64,000 nt of DNA from Caballeronia sordidicola (GCF_000729995.1 NZ_JNFG01000003.1:124001-188000), one strand, 5' to 3'. Shown: positions 45,182 through 54,516, counted from the stretch's first letter. The notes: generated from the letters alone by a model not told the origin. Numbers and translations are program-made.

Positions 45182-46720
45182 TTAGCGCGTGACAGCGGGA
45201 AAACGCGCCATGGCTTCAAGCGTGTCGAGGTCAATGTGATTGCGCATATAACGTTGGCTGGCGTCTTCCGACGGTTGCCAGTCCCATGATTCAATCCTGC
45301 CCTGCGTGGTGGCTTCGAAGTGAAATTGCCGGCGTCGCTGGCTTTGCACGACTTCGGCACGCAAAGCAACGAGGTCCCAACGCGCAGCAATTTCCTCGCG
45401 CAACGCCGCGACCCTCGCCGCGTGTTCCGGCAACGTCGCAAGGTTGGTGCGTTCGAGTGGATCATCTGCGACGTTGAAGAGCTGGTCGGGGTCCGACGGC
45501 GTATGGATGAACTTGAAGTCGCCGCGCCGCAGCATCACGATCGGTGCTATCGCGCCTTCGGCCAGGTACTCGCCGATGGCTTCATCGTGTGCGTGCGGCT
45601 CGCCGCGCAGATGCGGCACGAGGCTTCGGCCATCGAGCGTATCGGGCCATGCGGGTCGCGGCGTGCCACGGCCCAGTTCCACGAGCGTCGGTAGCAAGTC
45701 GAGATGCGAGACAGAAGCGCTCACATGTGCCGCCTTGAATTGTCGCGGCGCGTGCACGATCAGGGGCACGCGGCAGCCGCCTTCGAAGAACGTCATCTTG
45801 TACCAGAGACCACGTTCGCCAAGCATCTCTCCATGATCGGATGTCACGATCACGATGGTGTCATCGGCCAGTCCCGCCTGATCGAGCGCTTCGAGGATCG
45901 CGCCGAATTGCGCATCGACGTAAGAAATCGCGCCGTAATACGCATGGCGTGCGTTGCGGATCTGCTGGTCGGTCGGCGGCGTCTTGTCCGTCTCGCACAC
46001 GTAACGCAGGCGCTTCGAATGCGGATCGGCAGCATCCAGCGTGTCGCGGTACGCAGGCATTCGAATGTCTTCGTCGCGGTACATGTCCCAGTATTTCTGC
46101 GGAATCGCGTAAGGATCGTGCGGATGCGTGAGCGACGCCACCACGCAAAACGGCCGCTCGTCTTTCCCGGCTTGCCGCTCACGCGCTATGTCGAACAACT
46201 TCTGGCGCGTGGTGTAGGTCACTTCATCGTCGAAATCGAGTTGGTTCGTGCGCACGCACGGCCCGGCATCGATCACGGAACTCATGTTGTGATACCAGCT
46301 CGGCCGTGTCTCGAAGTCGTCCCAGTCCGGCGTCCAGCCGAAATCCGCCGGGTAGATGTCGGTGGTCAGGCGCTCCTCGAAACCATGCAATTGATCCGGA
46401 CCGCAAAAGTGCATCTTCCCCGAGAGAATCGTGCGATACCCCTCCGCGCGCAGGTAATGGGCGAACGTTAATGTTTGCGAGGGAAATTCGGCGGCGTTAT
46501 CGTAGGCGCCTATGGCCGAGGGCAGCTTGCCCGACAAGAACGAAAAGCGCGACGGCGCGCAGAGCGGACTCGCGCAATACGCCGAATCGAAGACCACGCC
46601 CCGGGCCGCGAGCGCGTCCATGTTCGGCGTCTTCGTCACGTGATGGCCATACGCGGACAACGCGAACGGCGTCATTTGATCAGCCATCAGAATAAGGATA
46701 TTCGGTTTGCGTTTAAGCAT
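45182..46720 (-). CDS. betC: Choline-sulfatase
   Basis: A 512-residue type I sulfatase hydrolysing choline-O-sulfate to choline and sulfate. Metal ligands are in ILMADQM (Asp near 13), the formylglycine motif is LCAPSRFSFLSGK (Cys about 54), and SDHGEMLGERGLWYKMTFFEGG matches BetC. The C-terminal choline-sulfatase extension with WDWQPSEDASQRYMRNHIDLDTLE is present. No signal peptide is seen, so it is cytosolic and intact choline sulfate must be imported. A LysR gene of the choline-sulfate type is divergent 141 bp away. Confidence 0.95.
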   Translation of the reverse strand: MLKRKPNILILMADQMTPFALSAYGHHVTKTPNMDALAARGVVFDSAYCASPLCAPSRFSFLSGKLPSAIGAYDNAAEFPSQTLTFAHYLRAEGYRTILSGKMHFCGPDQLHGFEERLTTDIYPADFGWTPDWDDFETRPSWYHNMSSVIDAGPCVRTNQLDFDDEVTYTTRQKLFDIARERQAGKDERPFCVVASLTHPHDPYAIPQKYWDMYRDEDIRMPAYRDTLDAADPHSKRLRYVCETDKTPPTDQQIRNARHAYYGAISYVDAQFGAILEALDQAGLADDTIVIVTSDHGEMLGERGLWYKMTFFEGGCRVPLIVHAPRQFKAAHVSASVSHLDLLPTLVELGRGTPRPAWPDTLDGRSLVPHLRGEPHAHDEAIGEYLAEGAIAPIVMLRRGDFKFIHTPSDPDQLFNVADDPLERTNLATLPEHAARVAALREEIAARWDLVALRAEVVQSQRRRQFHFEATTQGRIESWDWQPSEDASQRYMRNHIDLDTLEAMARFPAVTR

Positions 46721-46861
46721 CGGAGCGGGGCTCGAATAGAATCAGGAAGGTGGCGCAGCACAAAGCAAACGCACGCAGAACGGCTCGGTCGTGCATCACT
46801 ATTGCCGTTCACTGAGCGGCTGTGAAGAGAGCAAAACGTTATGAGCACATAAGGGGGACTT

Positions 46862-47782
46862 ATGCCGAGACAGGATCGTTTGCCGCCCATGCAGGCGCTG
46901 TCGATGTTCGAGTCCGCCGCGCGTCTCGCCAGCTTCACCGCTGCCGCCCGAGAACTGGGCTCCACGCAGCCGGCGGTCAGCCAGCGCGTGGTGCAGCTCG
47001 AGGAAACCCTCGGCGCGGCGCTGTTCGAGCGCGGCCACCGGGGCGTGACGCTGACCGAGGACGGCGTGCGCCTGTTCGAAGCGGTGCGCCAGAGTCTCGA
47101 CACCATCCGCGTGGCGACCAACGACATTCGCGCCCGCCACGCAACGCCCGCGCAGCGTTCGCTCAATCTCCTGACTGACTTCGGCTTCGCGACGTATTGG
47201 CTGATGCCGCGCCTGTCGCAATTCAAGGCGCTGATGCCTGACGTCGATGTAAGGATCACCACGGCGCAAGATGTATTCGCCGCCGATCACGATCATGCGG
47301 ATATCGTGATCGGTTTTGGTCAGGCGGAGACAGACTGGGCCGGTCGCGGCACGGTTAAGCTATTTCCCGAGCAAGTCACGCCGGTGTGCAGCCCGGCGTT
47401 TTTCGCGCGGCATGGTAGACCCAGCCGTCCTTCAGATCTTGTTGGTCTGCCGCTGCTTCATCTTGAACCCACGAACCCGGAACGGTGGCTATCGTGGCAT
47501 GGCTGGTTCGCGGCGCATGGGCTGGAGGCGCCCCCCGCGCATCGCGGGATTACATTCACTAGTTATGGTTTCGTCGCGCACGCGGCCATCATGGGCCAGG
47601 GCGTGGCGCTCGGCTGGGCGCCGCTGGTGGATGAACTCGTCGCGAGCGGACAACTGATCGAATTGTTCGACATCCCGGTGACGACGGACAGCGGATATCT
47701 TCTGAACGCGCCGCGCGCTCAAACCGCGGCCGTCGGTGCGTTTCGCGACTGGCTGCTGGCTGATTGCGGCGTGGTCGCCTGA
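46862..47782 (+). CDS. LysR regulator, choline-sulfate utilisation type
   Basis: A 306-residue LysR protein with an N-terminal HTH (MFESAARLASFTAAARELGSTQPAVSQRV) and a GcvA-like effector domain (DFGFATYWLMPRLSQFK, DIVIGFG). Divergent placement next to betC, plus the GcvA-like form, matches the choline sulfate-utilisation transcription factor family (TIGR03418). It would activate betC-choX. GGGGGA precedes the ATG. A hairpin with 7-bp arms (47799-47820) follows the gene. Confidence 0.9.
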   Translation: MPRQDRLPPMQALSMFESAARLASFTAAARELGSTQPAVSQRVVQLEETLGAALFERGHRGVTLTEDGVRLFEAVRQSLDTIRVATNDIRARHATPAQRSLNLLTDFGFATYWLMPRLSQFKALMPDVDVRITTAQDVFAADHDHADIVIGFGQAETDWAGRGTVKLFPEQVTPVCSPAFFARHGRPSRPSDLVGLPLLHLEPTNPERWLSWHGWFAAHGLEAPPAHRGITFTSYGFVAHAAIMGQGVALGWAPLVDELVASGQLIELFDIPVTTDSGYLLNAPRAQTAAVGAFRDWLLADCGVVA

Positions 47783-47875
47783 GACCCTGAAACCCGCCTG
47801 ACGCTCCGATACCAGCGTCACGGCGTTTAGCTTCTAGCCGCCGTCCCATGCAATTTGTTCTACTGCAATGCATGC

Positions 47876-47893
47876 GCGCCGCGTTCGCGGCGC
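47876..47893 (+). other. GC-rich hairpin in the purU leader
   Basis: GCGCCGCG-TT-CGCGGCGC is a perfect 8-bp inverted repeat ending 25 nt upstream of the purU ATG, just before the ribosome-binding site. It could influence purU translation or end upstream transcripts, but no U tract follows. It resembles no riboswitch class I know. Confidence 0.35.
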
Positions 47894-47918
47894 CGCCATT
47901 TGCATAGTGGAGAACCGC

Positions 47919-48803
47919 ATGGCTGGTAGCAACGTCATTGACACCCTTTCCCATCAACTCGTGCTGACGGTCGCTTGTCCCAGCGCCGCGGGACAGGTCG
48001 CCGCCGTGGTCGGCTTCCTCGACCGGCATCAGTGTTACGTCGATGAACTCACCGTCTTCGACGACGACCTCAGCCAGCGCTTCTTCGTACGCTGTGTTTT
48101 CCACGGAGTGGATCACGATGAAACGCTGCAGATCGCCGCGTTGCAGCAGGAATTCACGCCGATCGCCGAACGTTTCTCGATGACGTGGGCGATACACAAC
48201 GTGGCTGCGCGGCCGAAGGTTCTCATCATGGTGTCGAAGCTTGAACACTGCCTGGCCGACCTGTTGTTCCGCTGGCGCATGGGTGAACTGAAGATGGACA
48301 TTGTCGGAATCGGATCTAACCATCGTGAACTGGAACCGCTTGCCGTGCAGCACGGCCTGCCCTTCCGTCACCTTCCGGTTACCGCCGATACCAAACCACA
48401 ACAGGAAGCACGCCTGCTCGATTTGTTCGAGTCGTCCGGTGCGGAGTTGATGATTCTCGCGCGCTACATGCAGATCCTGTCAGGAGAGACGAGCCGGAAA
48501 CTGGCCGCACGCGCGATCAACATCCATCATTCGTTCCTGCCCGGTTTCAAAGGTGCGAAGCCGTATCACCAGGCGCATACGCGTGGCGTGAAGCTGATTG
48601 GTGCTACGGCGCATTTCGTGACCGATGATCTGGATGAAGGTCCGATCATCGAACAAGTGGTCGAGCGCGTGGATCACTCGTACAAACCGGAACGCTTGCT
48701 CGCGACGGGGCGCGATGTCGAATGCATCACGCTTGCGCGCGCGGTGAAGGCGTTCATTGAACGGCGCGTCTTTATCAACGGCGACCGGACGGTGGTGCTG
48801 TAA
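47919..48803 (+). CDS. purU: Formyltetrahydrofolate deformylase
   Basis: A 294-residue enzyme hydrolysing 10-formyl-THF to formate and THF. The N-terminal ACT domain (LVLTVACPSAAGQVAAVVGFL) is followed by the formyltransferase-fold catalytic domain. This has the Asn-His pair in INIHHSFLPGFKGAKPY and the Asp in VTDDLDEGPIIEQ. GGAGA supports the ATG at 47919. In betaine-degrading bacteria purU recycles C1-loaded folate from demethylation, fitting its place beside gbc and dgc genes. It is convergent with the betaine-binding gene across a shared terminator. Confidence 0.95.
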   Translation: MAGSNVIDTLSHQLVLTVACPSAAGQVAAVVGFLDRHQCYVDELTVFDDDLSQRFFVRCVFHGVDHDETLQIAALQQEFTPIAERFSMTWAIHNVAARPKVLIMVSKLEHCLADLLFRWRMGELKMDIVGIGSNHRELEPLAVQHGLPFRHLPVTADTKPQQEARLLDLFESSGAELMILARYMQILSGETSRKLAARAINIHHSFLPGFKGAKPYHQAHTRGVKLIGATAHFVTDDLDEGPIIEQVVERVDHSYKPERLLATGRDVECITLARAVKAFIERRVFINGDRTVVL

Positions 48804-48841
48804 TCGGCCTTTCAGATTCAGCCTTCGAAATCAGGCTCTAA

Positions 48842-48878
48842 AACGAACAACGCCGCTTTTCAGCGGCGTTGTTTCGTT
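48842..48878. terminator. Bidirectional rho-independent-type terminator
   Basis: CAACGCCGCT (48848-48857) and AGCGGCGTTG (48862-48871) form a perfect 10-bp stem with a TTTC loop. The stem is extended by AACGAA and TTCGTT (one unpaired T) to about 16 bp. It lies between the convergent stops of purU (48803) and the binding-protein gene (48896), with T- and A-rich flanks, so it can serve both strands. Confidence 0.8.
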
Positions 48879-48895
48879 GAAGCTAAAGCCAGACT

Positions 48896-49759
48896 TTAGT
48901 TAGCAGTCCAGCTCGACACACGGTCGCCATGTGCGCTCACCCACGCGTCCGCAGCAGCGGCCGGCTTCGCGCCGTTCGTGGTAGCCAGCATCACGCTGTC
49001 GATCTCGCCCGGTTTCCATTGGAACTTCTTCAGGAAAGCGACCACGGTAGGCGCCTTCTTTTCGAGTTCCGGATTCACCACGCTGTCCACATGCTCCGCT
49101 TCACCGAACACCTTCTTCGGATCTTCCAGGAATTTCAGCTTGTACTTCGCGAACATCCAGTGCGGTTTCCAGCCGGTCACAATGATCGGCTTCTTCGCAT
49201 TTTCCGAACGTGCCAGCTCCGCCGTCATCGCACTGCCTGAACTCGGCATCAACGTGTAGTCAAGACCGTATGCCTTGATCGCTTCGCTCGTCTTCGACAT
49301 CACGCCGGCACCGGCATCGATACCGACAATCCGCCCGCCGAACTCCGCCTTCTTCGCTTCGAGATCCGTCAGGCTCGTCACGTCCGCATCTTCCGGCACG
49401 ATCAGGCCGATCTTCGCGTCAGGGAAGTTGGTGCCGAGATCGACGACCTTCGACTTGAAGTTTTCCCAGTACGCACCGTGCGTGACCGGCAGCCACGCCG
49501 ACAAAGTAGCGTCGAGGTCACCGCGCGCCACACCCTGCCACATCACGCCGGCAGCGACCGGTACGAGTTGCACGGGATAACCCAGTTTCTTCTCGATGAT
49601 CTGAGCCGCCACGTTCGACGTCGCCACGCTGTCGTCCCAACCTTCCACGTAGCCGATCTTGATGGTCGGCTTCGCATCGGCGGCAATCACACCCGCGCTG
49701 GTTGCAGCCAGCGCAGCACTTAAGGTGCTTAAAACAAGCAGTTTCTTGATCAGTCTCAT
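48896..49759 (-). CDS. Glycine betaine-type ABC substrate-binding protein (OpuAC-like)
   Basis: A 287-residue periplasmic binding protein with signal peptide (cleavage near VIAA-DA). OpuAC-type landmarks are IKIGYVEGWDDSVATSNVAAQIIEKKLGY, WLPVTHGAYWENF and VTGWKPHWMFAKYKLKFLEDP; the repeated Trp residues suit trimethylammonium binding. GGGGAG supports the ATG at 49759. It is the last gene in the run from glyA, 142 bp after gbcB. Permease and ATPase are absent here. In Pseudomonas related proteins (CaiX, BetX, CbcX) share one Cbc transporter. Confidence 0.9.
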   Translation of the reverse strand: MRLIKKLLVLSTLSAALAATSAGVIAADAKPTIKIGYVEGWDDSVATSNVAAQIIEKKLGYPVQLVPVAAGVMWQGVARGDLDATLSAWLPVTHGAYWENFKSKVVDLGTNFPDAKIGLIVPEDADVTSLTDLEAKKAEFGGRIVGIDAGAGVMSKTSEAIKAYGLDYTLMPSSGSAMTAELARSENAKKPIIVTGWKPHWMFAKYKLKFLEDPKKVFGEAEHVDSVVNPELEKKAPTVVAFLKKFQWKPGEIDSVMLATTNGAKPAAAADAWVSAHGDRVSSWTAN

Positions 49760-49901
49760 TGTCGTACTCCCCTTTGCGGTCCTCACCATTGAGGCTTAAG
49801 AATCACCGGCCAGAAAAGCGCCGACTGGTTAATTTTCGACACCCAGTTGTCTGGATGCGACCTCATTTTGTCCGGCTGTACCGCCGGTCCTGATGAATAC
49901 C

Positions 49902-51107
49902 CTACTTATCGACGACAAGGTCCGTCAGCGGCTTGCTGCAACACAACAGAACCATGCCCTGATCGATCTCGCGCTGACGAATGCCGCCGTTATGCTTCAT
50001 GTCGACTTCGCCGGAGAGCAGCTTGACCTTGCAGGTGCCGCACATGCCTTGCGTACACGATGCCGGCAAGCGCACGCCCGATTTCTTGGCCGCGTCCAGC
50101 ACATGCTGCGCGCTGCCGCACTCGATCTCGCGATTGCTCTTGGCAAAACTTACCTTGAAGGTGGTCTCGACAGGCGAGGGTGCGGGCGCCGGATCAAAGC
50201 CGATCGCGCTCTCCCGCATTTCGCTAAAAGTTTCGGTGGACCGCAAGGCATCCGCCACGTGCGCAGTCGTCAATTGCGCTGCGACTTCGGCGATCGTCTC
50301 GAAGGAGAAGCTTTCCTCGTGATAATGCGTCGTGTCGAAACCGCCTTCCGCGAGCAGATCGCGCACCGCTTTCATGTACGGCGCCGGACCACAGGTAAAG
50401 ATTTCCCGCTCCAGAAAATCTGGTGCGACAAGCTTGAGCAACGGGAGTGTAAGGAAGCCTGTTACGCCGGGCCAGTTCGTCCGCGCGCCAACTCTTTCGC
50501 ACACGAACGCCGTGCGGAAATTCGTCTGGTTCGACGCAATCAGATCGAGCTCGCGCGCGAAGATGATGTCGTCGGGCGTGCGTGCGCTGTGCACGAATAC
50601 GATATCGCGATCCTCGCCGAGTTCGTGATGCGCACGGCTCATGGACATCAACGGCGTCACGCCGGATCCCGCCGATAAAAACAGGAATTTGCGCGCCGGA
50701 TGCCGCGCGCAGGTGAATTCGCCGGCGGGTCCGAGCACGCGAACCTTGCCGCCCACCAGCAGATTGTCGTGCAGCCAGTTCGACACCTTGCCGCCCGGCA
50801 CGCGCTTCACTGTGATGGAAATTGTGTGAGGACGCGTAGGCGGCGAGGAGATCGTATAGCAGCGATTGATCGACTCGCCGTCTATCTCCAACTCCAGCGT
50901 GATGAACTGACCCGGTTCAAAAACGAAGGTCCGTTCACCCGGCGCACGAAAGAAGAAACTCTTAACGTCGTGCGTTTCCTGACGAACGTGACAGCAGACG
51001 AGCGTTTCGTCAGTGTCGCTGTCCCAACGGGCGGGAAGCGTGCCCCAGAACTCGGGCTGGGTCACTCGGTTCGGGGCAGGCTCGAACGTCGCCTGATCGC
51101 GCATCAT
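49902..51107 (-). CDS. gbcB: Glycine betaine demethylase reductase subunit
   Basis: A 401-residue flavin and iron-sulphur reductase that feeds electrons from NAD(P)H to GbcA. The N-terminal FAD domain has INRCYTISSPPTRP, the NAD domain has FLSAGSGVTPLMSM and FTCGPAPYMKAV, and the C-terminal plant-type 2Fe-2S domain has CTQGMCGTCKVKL with the last Cys in LLCCSKP. It lies 53 bp downstream of gbcA in the same direction, unlike the separate arrangement in Pseudomonas aeruginosa. Confidence 0.94.
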   Translation of the reverse strand: MMRDQATFEPAPNRVTQPEFWGTLPARWDSDTDETLVCCHVRQETHDVKSFFFRAPGERTFVFEPGQFITLELEIDGESINRCYTISSPPTRPHTISITVKRVPGGKVSNWLHDNLLVGGKVRVLGPAGEFTCARHPARKFLFLSAGSGVTPLMSMSRAHHELGEDRDIVFVHSARTPDDIIFARELDLIASNQTNFRTAFVCERVGARTNWPGVTGFLTLPLLKLVAPDFLEREIFTCGPAPYMKAVRDLLAEGGFDTTHYHEESFSFETIAEVAAQLTTAHVADALRSTETFSEMRESAIGFDPAPAPSPVETTFKVSFAKSNREIECGSAQHVLDAAKKSGVRLPASCTQGMCGTCKVKLLSGEVDMKHNGGIRQREIDQGMVLLCCSKPLTDLVVDK

Positions 51108-51160
51108 CTGTTTCTCCGCTGTAGCTTTGTGGGCGACGTTGTTTGTTGGTTAGCCGCCGG

Positions 51161-52459
51161 TTAGCGCTTGAACGACACGACTTTCTCGCCGTGATCGCTG
51201 ACGCTTGCTTCATCCGGCGTGTTCGCGTAGTCGTCGAGCCGACCGACATACCACTCGCAGAATTTCTCCACGAGGCCTTCCGTGAACGGCGAATAGGGAC
51301 CCGGTTCATACGCGCTGCTCGTCACGCCCAGTTGCGAGAATTCCACCAGCGCACGGTCCTGATCATTGGTCGCGCGCCAGACGGCGGTCAGGTTGTCGAC
51401 GTTGTAGTCGATGCCTTCCTTCGCGTCCTTGTGTACGAGCCATTTAGTGCGAACCAGCGTCTCGCCGGCCGACAGCGGAATCACAGAGAAACTCACAATA
51501 TGATCGCTCATGAAGTGATGCCACGAATTCGGTTGCGTCCAGAACGACAGGCCACCAAGATCGGCTTGCTGGAAACCACCAAGCAATTTCTTCGATGCCA
51601 CCTTGGCGTCCATCGTCTGCGACTCGCCACTGCGATCGAGCGGCAAACGTTGTGTGCGAAAACCACTGACAAGGTCAGCCAGCCGGTCGATTTCCTTCGA
51701 CGGCAGGTTCATGGCTTCCCATTGTTTCGTGCGTTCTTCAACGGTCTTGTCGAAGGCTGCCATCGCTTCTTCGTTGTCGGCAGAACGCTGATAACCGAAG
51801 CCATATTCGTACAGCGAGATGGTCAGTTCCGGATGGTTCGCGACGCAGTGATAGCACTCGCGATTGTTCTCCATCGTGAGCTTCCAGTTGCCCTTTTCGA
51901 TGATGTCGATAGCGGCGGCCACCTTGCAGTCGGCCAGGCCATGCGGCTTCAAATACGGTTCCATCGAAGCGCGCAATACAGCGAAGTCAGCCGGTGGCGT
52001 TTCAGCGAGGCAGATGAAGATCAGCCCCGCGAGATTTTCGAGGTGGACCTTCTTGAGGCTGTGCTTGCACTTGTCGAACTGCTCGCCCATATGCTCGGCG
52101 AACATCAGGTCGCCGTTCAGGTTGTAGGTCCAGCTGTGATACGGGCACACGATATTGCCAAGCGAGCCCTTTTCGGAGCTGCACAGGCGCGCACCGCGAT
52201 GCCGGCAGACGTTATGGAACGCGCGGATCTGCATGTCGTCGTCGCGTACGATGAGGATGGAGTCGTTGCCGAGTTCCACCGTCATGTAGTCGCCCGCTTC
52301 CGGCACGTCCGGTTCGACCGCGACCTGGATCCAGTGCCGCCGGAAGATCGCGTCCATGTCGAGCGCGTGGATTTCCTCGCTTGCGTAGAACGGCGCTTCG
52401 AGCGTGTGACCCTTCTTGCGGCGTTCGATCATTGCGCGAACGTCTGCGGAAACTTTCAT
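51161..52459 (-). CDS. gbcA: Glycine betaine demethylase oxygenase subunit
   Basis: A 432-residue Rieske non-heme iron oxygenase that removes one methyl of glycine betaine, giving dimethylglycine and formaldehyde. Rieske ligands are CRHRG (Cys85, His87) and CPYHSW (Cys105, His108). The mononuclear iron His pair lies in NNRECYHCVANHP (His204, His209). Length and context with etfAB, dgcAB and gbcB make the assignment to GbcA rather than carnitine oxygenase CntA strong. Confidence 0.95.
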   Translation of the reverse strand: MKVSADVRAMIERRKKGHTLEAPFYASEEIHALDMDAIFRRHWIQVAVEPDVPEAGDYMTVELGNDSILIVRDDDMQIRAFHNVCRHRGARLCSSEKGSLGNIVCPYHSWTYNLNGDLMFAEHMGEQFDKCKHSLKKVHLENLAGLIFICLAETPPADFAVLRASMEPYLKPHGLADCKVAAAIDIIEKGNWKLTMENNRECYHCVANHPELTISLYEYGFGYQRSADNEEAMAAFDKTVEERTKQWEAMNLPSKEIDRLADLVSGFRTQRLPLDRSGESQTMDAKVASKKLLGGFQQADLGGLSFWTQPNSWHHFMSDHIVSFSVIPLSAGETLVRTKWLVHKDAKEGIDYNVDNLTAVWRATNDQDRALVEFSQLGVTSSAYEPGPYSPFTEGLVEKFCEWYVGRLDDYANTPDEASVSDHGEKVVSFKR

Positions 52460-52522
52460 CGTGTACTCCGTGTTTTGGTGCCCCGCCCGACCTTGAATGT
52501 GCGGGAATTTTCGTGTCGCAAA

Positions 52523-53329
52523 TCAGTAATCGACGAGTTGATGCTCGCGCAAATAGGCCAGGATCACTTGTGCTTTTTCGACGGAAGTCCCTTCAATTAC
52601 GACGCTGCCGCCGCGGCTTTCCGTCGTCGTGGCCGAGAGCATGCGCGCATGACCCGAACGCTTTTCGGCCGCCGCCAGCCGCACGGGTTTTGCCGTCGCG
52701 GGCTTGATCGACCAGCGCAGGCTCTCCGATGCGTTGGCGGCGCTCACCAGCACCGGTTCGATCGTGCCTTCACGCAGTTTTGCGTACGCGTAACGCGGCG
52801 TGGCGTTGGCCATGGGATGCACCGCGACAACGGCGGGCAAGCTTGCCCGCACGCGGCGACGCAAACCTTTCGGCAGGAATTGTCGGACGGCGATGCTTGC
52901 CGCTTCAACGTCTGCTTCAATCTCTACGTCCACCGCCGATGCAAGCAGCGCGAAGCCCAATGCGTCGGCAAGTTTATAAGGCAGCATGCCGCTGTCTTCC
53001 GTGCCTTCCGCGCGCGTGCCGGTCAGCACAAGGTCGTAGCCCTTCAAGCGTGCGGTTAGCGCTGGCGCAATTTCGTCGCCAACGGCTACCGCCAACACTT
53101 CCACCTTTGCCGCGCCCAACGCGAGATATTCGCGCAATGCGGGATTGGTTGGCTCGCCTGCGTGCAACACGTCAAGCGTCGCCTGGTGTTGGGCCGCGAG
53201 CCGCGTTGCCAGCGTCAGCGCGGCAGCGTCGTTGCGGCTGTAGCGCGCAGTTCCGCTCACCGGATGACGTCCGACCGAGACCAGGACGGCGATCTTGCTT
53301 ACGTGCTTCGTGGTCGATGCATTACTCAT
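52523..53329 (-). CDS. etfB: Electron transfer flavoprotein beta subunit
   Basis: A 268-residue ETF beta-type protein. It opens KIAVLVSVGRHPVSGTARYS and has VLTGTRAEGTEDSGMLPYKLADALGF, the conserved region of the AMP-binding subunit, then RRVRASLPAVVAVHP. It belongs to the dedicated ETF associated with dimethylglycine catabolism and diverges from housekeeping EtfB in length and motif spacing. The start at 53329 overlaps etfA by 4 nt. With EtfA it should accept electrons from the Dgc complex. Confidence 0.9.
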   Translation of the reverse strand: MSNASTTKHVSKIAVLVSVGRHPVSGTARYSRNDAAALTLATRLAAQHQATLDVLHAGEPTNPALREYLALGAAKVEVLAVAVGDEIAPALTARLKGYDLVLTGTRAEGTEDSGMLPYKLADALGFALLASAVDVEIEADVEAASIAVRQFLPKGLRRRVRASLPAVVAVHPMANATPRYAYAKLREGTIEPVLVSAANASESLRWSIKPATAKPVRLAAAEKRSGHARMLSATTTESRGGSVVIEGTSVEKAQVILAYLREHQLVDY

Positions 53330-54513
53330 GCGAGCGCTCCTTCCAGCTTTGCCGAGCTCGAGGCGTTGCCTCCGGACGTTGTTAGCGAGCCCGGGTTGGC
53401 ACGCGCGCGACGTGCTGCAGCGGCGGCGTCGGTCAACGCCGCGATCGTCTCCTGCGCATCGCCGATGATCGTCAGGTTCGCGCGTTTCGCGATTGGCGCG
53501 CTCGCGTCCAGGTTCACCGCGATAACGTGACGGCAATCCTTGATGCCCTGCAAGTGCTGCACCGCGCCGGAGATACCGAACGCGATGTAGATGCTCGCAT
53601 CGACCGTCTTGCCCGTTGCCCCGATCTGCTTGTCGCGCGGGAACTTGCCATCGTCGACGGCTACCCGGCTTGCGCCAATTGCGGCGCCCACGGTGCTGGC
53701 GAGACGCTCGAACGCCGGGATATCAGTCACGCCATTCCCCGCCGACACGATGAAATCGGCTTCTTCCAGCGCCACTTGGGCGGCATCGATTTCTTCGATG
53801 CCTAGATCTTTGTATGGACTCGCGTTTTGAAGGCCTGCAACGGCGAACTGCTCCGCCTCGACCCGCTCGCCTGCGCCAACGAAAGGCAGCCTTGCGTCAA
53901 CGGCATTCGGGGCCAGCAGGATCACATCGGGAAGCGAACGCACGGAAAACGCCTTGTGCGCTTGTGTGTAAACCGACACGTGCGCGGCGTCGATTTCGAC
54001 CACATGCGCCGCCACCGATGCCTTCGCTTGGGCAGCGTATCGGCGTCCGAGATCGCCGTCGCCGGTCGCGTTATCGGGGATGAAAACATGCGCGGGCGAA
54101 TAAGCCGCGACACACGCGGCGAGCGCGTCCAACGCGGCATCAGGTACGAATGCGCGACGGTCGAATGCCGGCATCTCGATCACCTTGTCCGCGCCCAACG
54201 CAGCCGCATCGTCCTTCAATTCGCCCAGGACAAGCAACACGACCTGCGTTGTCGAGTCCGCCAGTAACGCGGCGGCAGCAAGCGTTTGCCGCGCGTGGTC
54301 ATCCAGCGAACCACGGTCGCTGTGTGCAGCCACGAGCAATGAGCGCTGCGCCGTGGCCATCGTACGCCGCGCCTTTGCTTGTTCACGATGCCCGCTCAGC
54401 GCAGCAGCATTGACGTCTCCCGCCACGCCGACAAACCCCAGCGTAATGCGCTTGAGCCCTTCTGTCGTGACAGAAAACGGCCGGCGCGGATCAATTCGTT
54501 TGATGGTGTGCAT
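53326..54513 (-). CDS. etfA: Electron transfer flavoprotein alpha subunit
   Basis: A 395-residue ETF alpha. The C-terminal FAD domain is clear: DGKFPRDKQIGATGKTVDASIYIAFGISGAVQHLQGIKDC, then VIAVNLDASAPIAKRANLTIIGDA. An N-terminal extension of about 50 residues precedes the usual start of the fold, as in homologues at dgc loci. It lies 3 bp after dgcB and overlaps etfB. It carries electrons from dimethylglycine oxidation towards the respiratory chain. Confidence 0.93.
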   Translation of the reverse strand: MHTIKRIDPRRPFSVTTEGLKRITLGFVGVAGDVNAAALSGHREQAKARRTMATAQRSLLVAAHSDRGSLDDHARQTLAAAALLADSTTQVVLLVLGELKDDAAALGADKVIEMPAFDRRAFVPDAALDALAACVAAYSPAHVFIPDNATGDGDLGRRYAAQAKASVAAHVVEIDAAHVSVYTQAHKAFSVRSLPDVILLAPNAVDARLPFVGAGERVEAEQFAVAGLQNASPYKDLGIEEIDAAQVALEEADFIVSAGNGVTDIPAFERLASTVGAAIGASRVAVDDGKFPRDKQIGATGKTVDASIYIAFGISGAVQHLQGIKDCRHVIAVNLDASAPIAKRANLTIIGDAQETIAALTDAAAAARRARANPGSLTTSGGNASSSAKLEGALA

Positions 54514-54516
54514 TGC

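Noticed and set aside
51161..52459. Carnitine oxygenase CntA or stachydrine demethylase Stc2 for the Rieske oxygenase
   Set aside because: Context with dgcAB, etfAB, gbcB, glyA and purU is specific to glycine betaine demethylation.
51143..53059. A 638-residue plus-strand frame opposite gbcA and etfB
   Set aside because: Spans two well-supported genes on the other strand and has antisense-type composition without domains.
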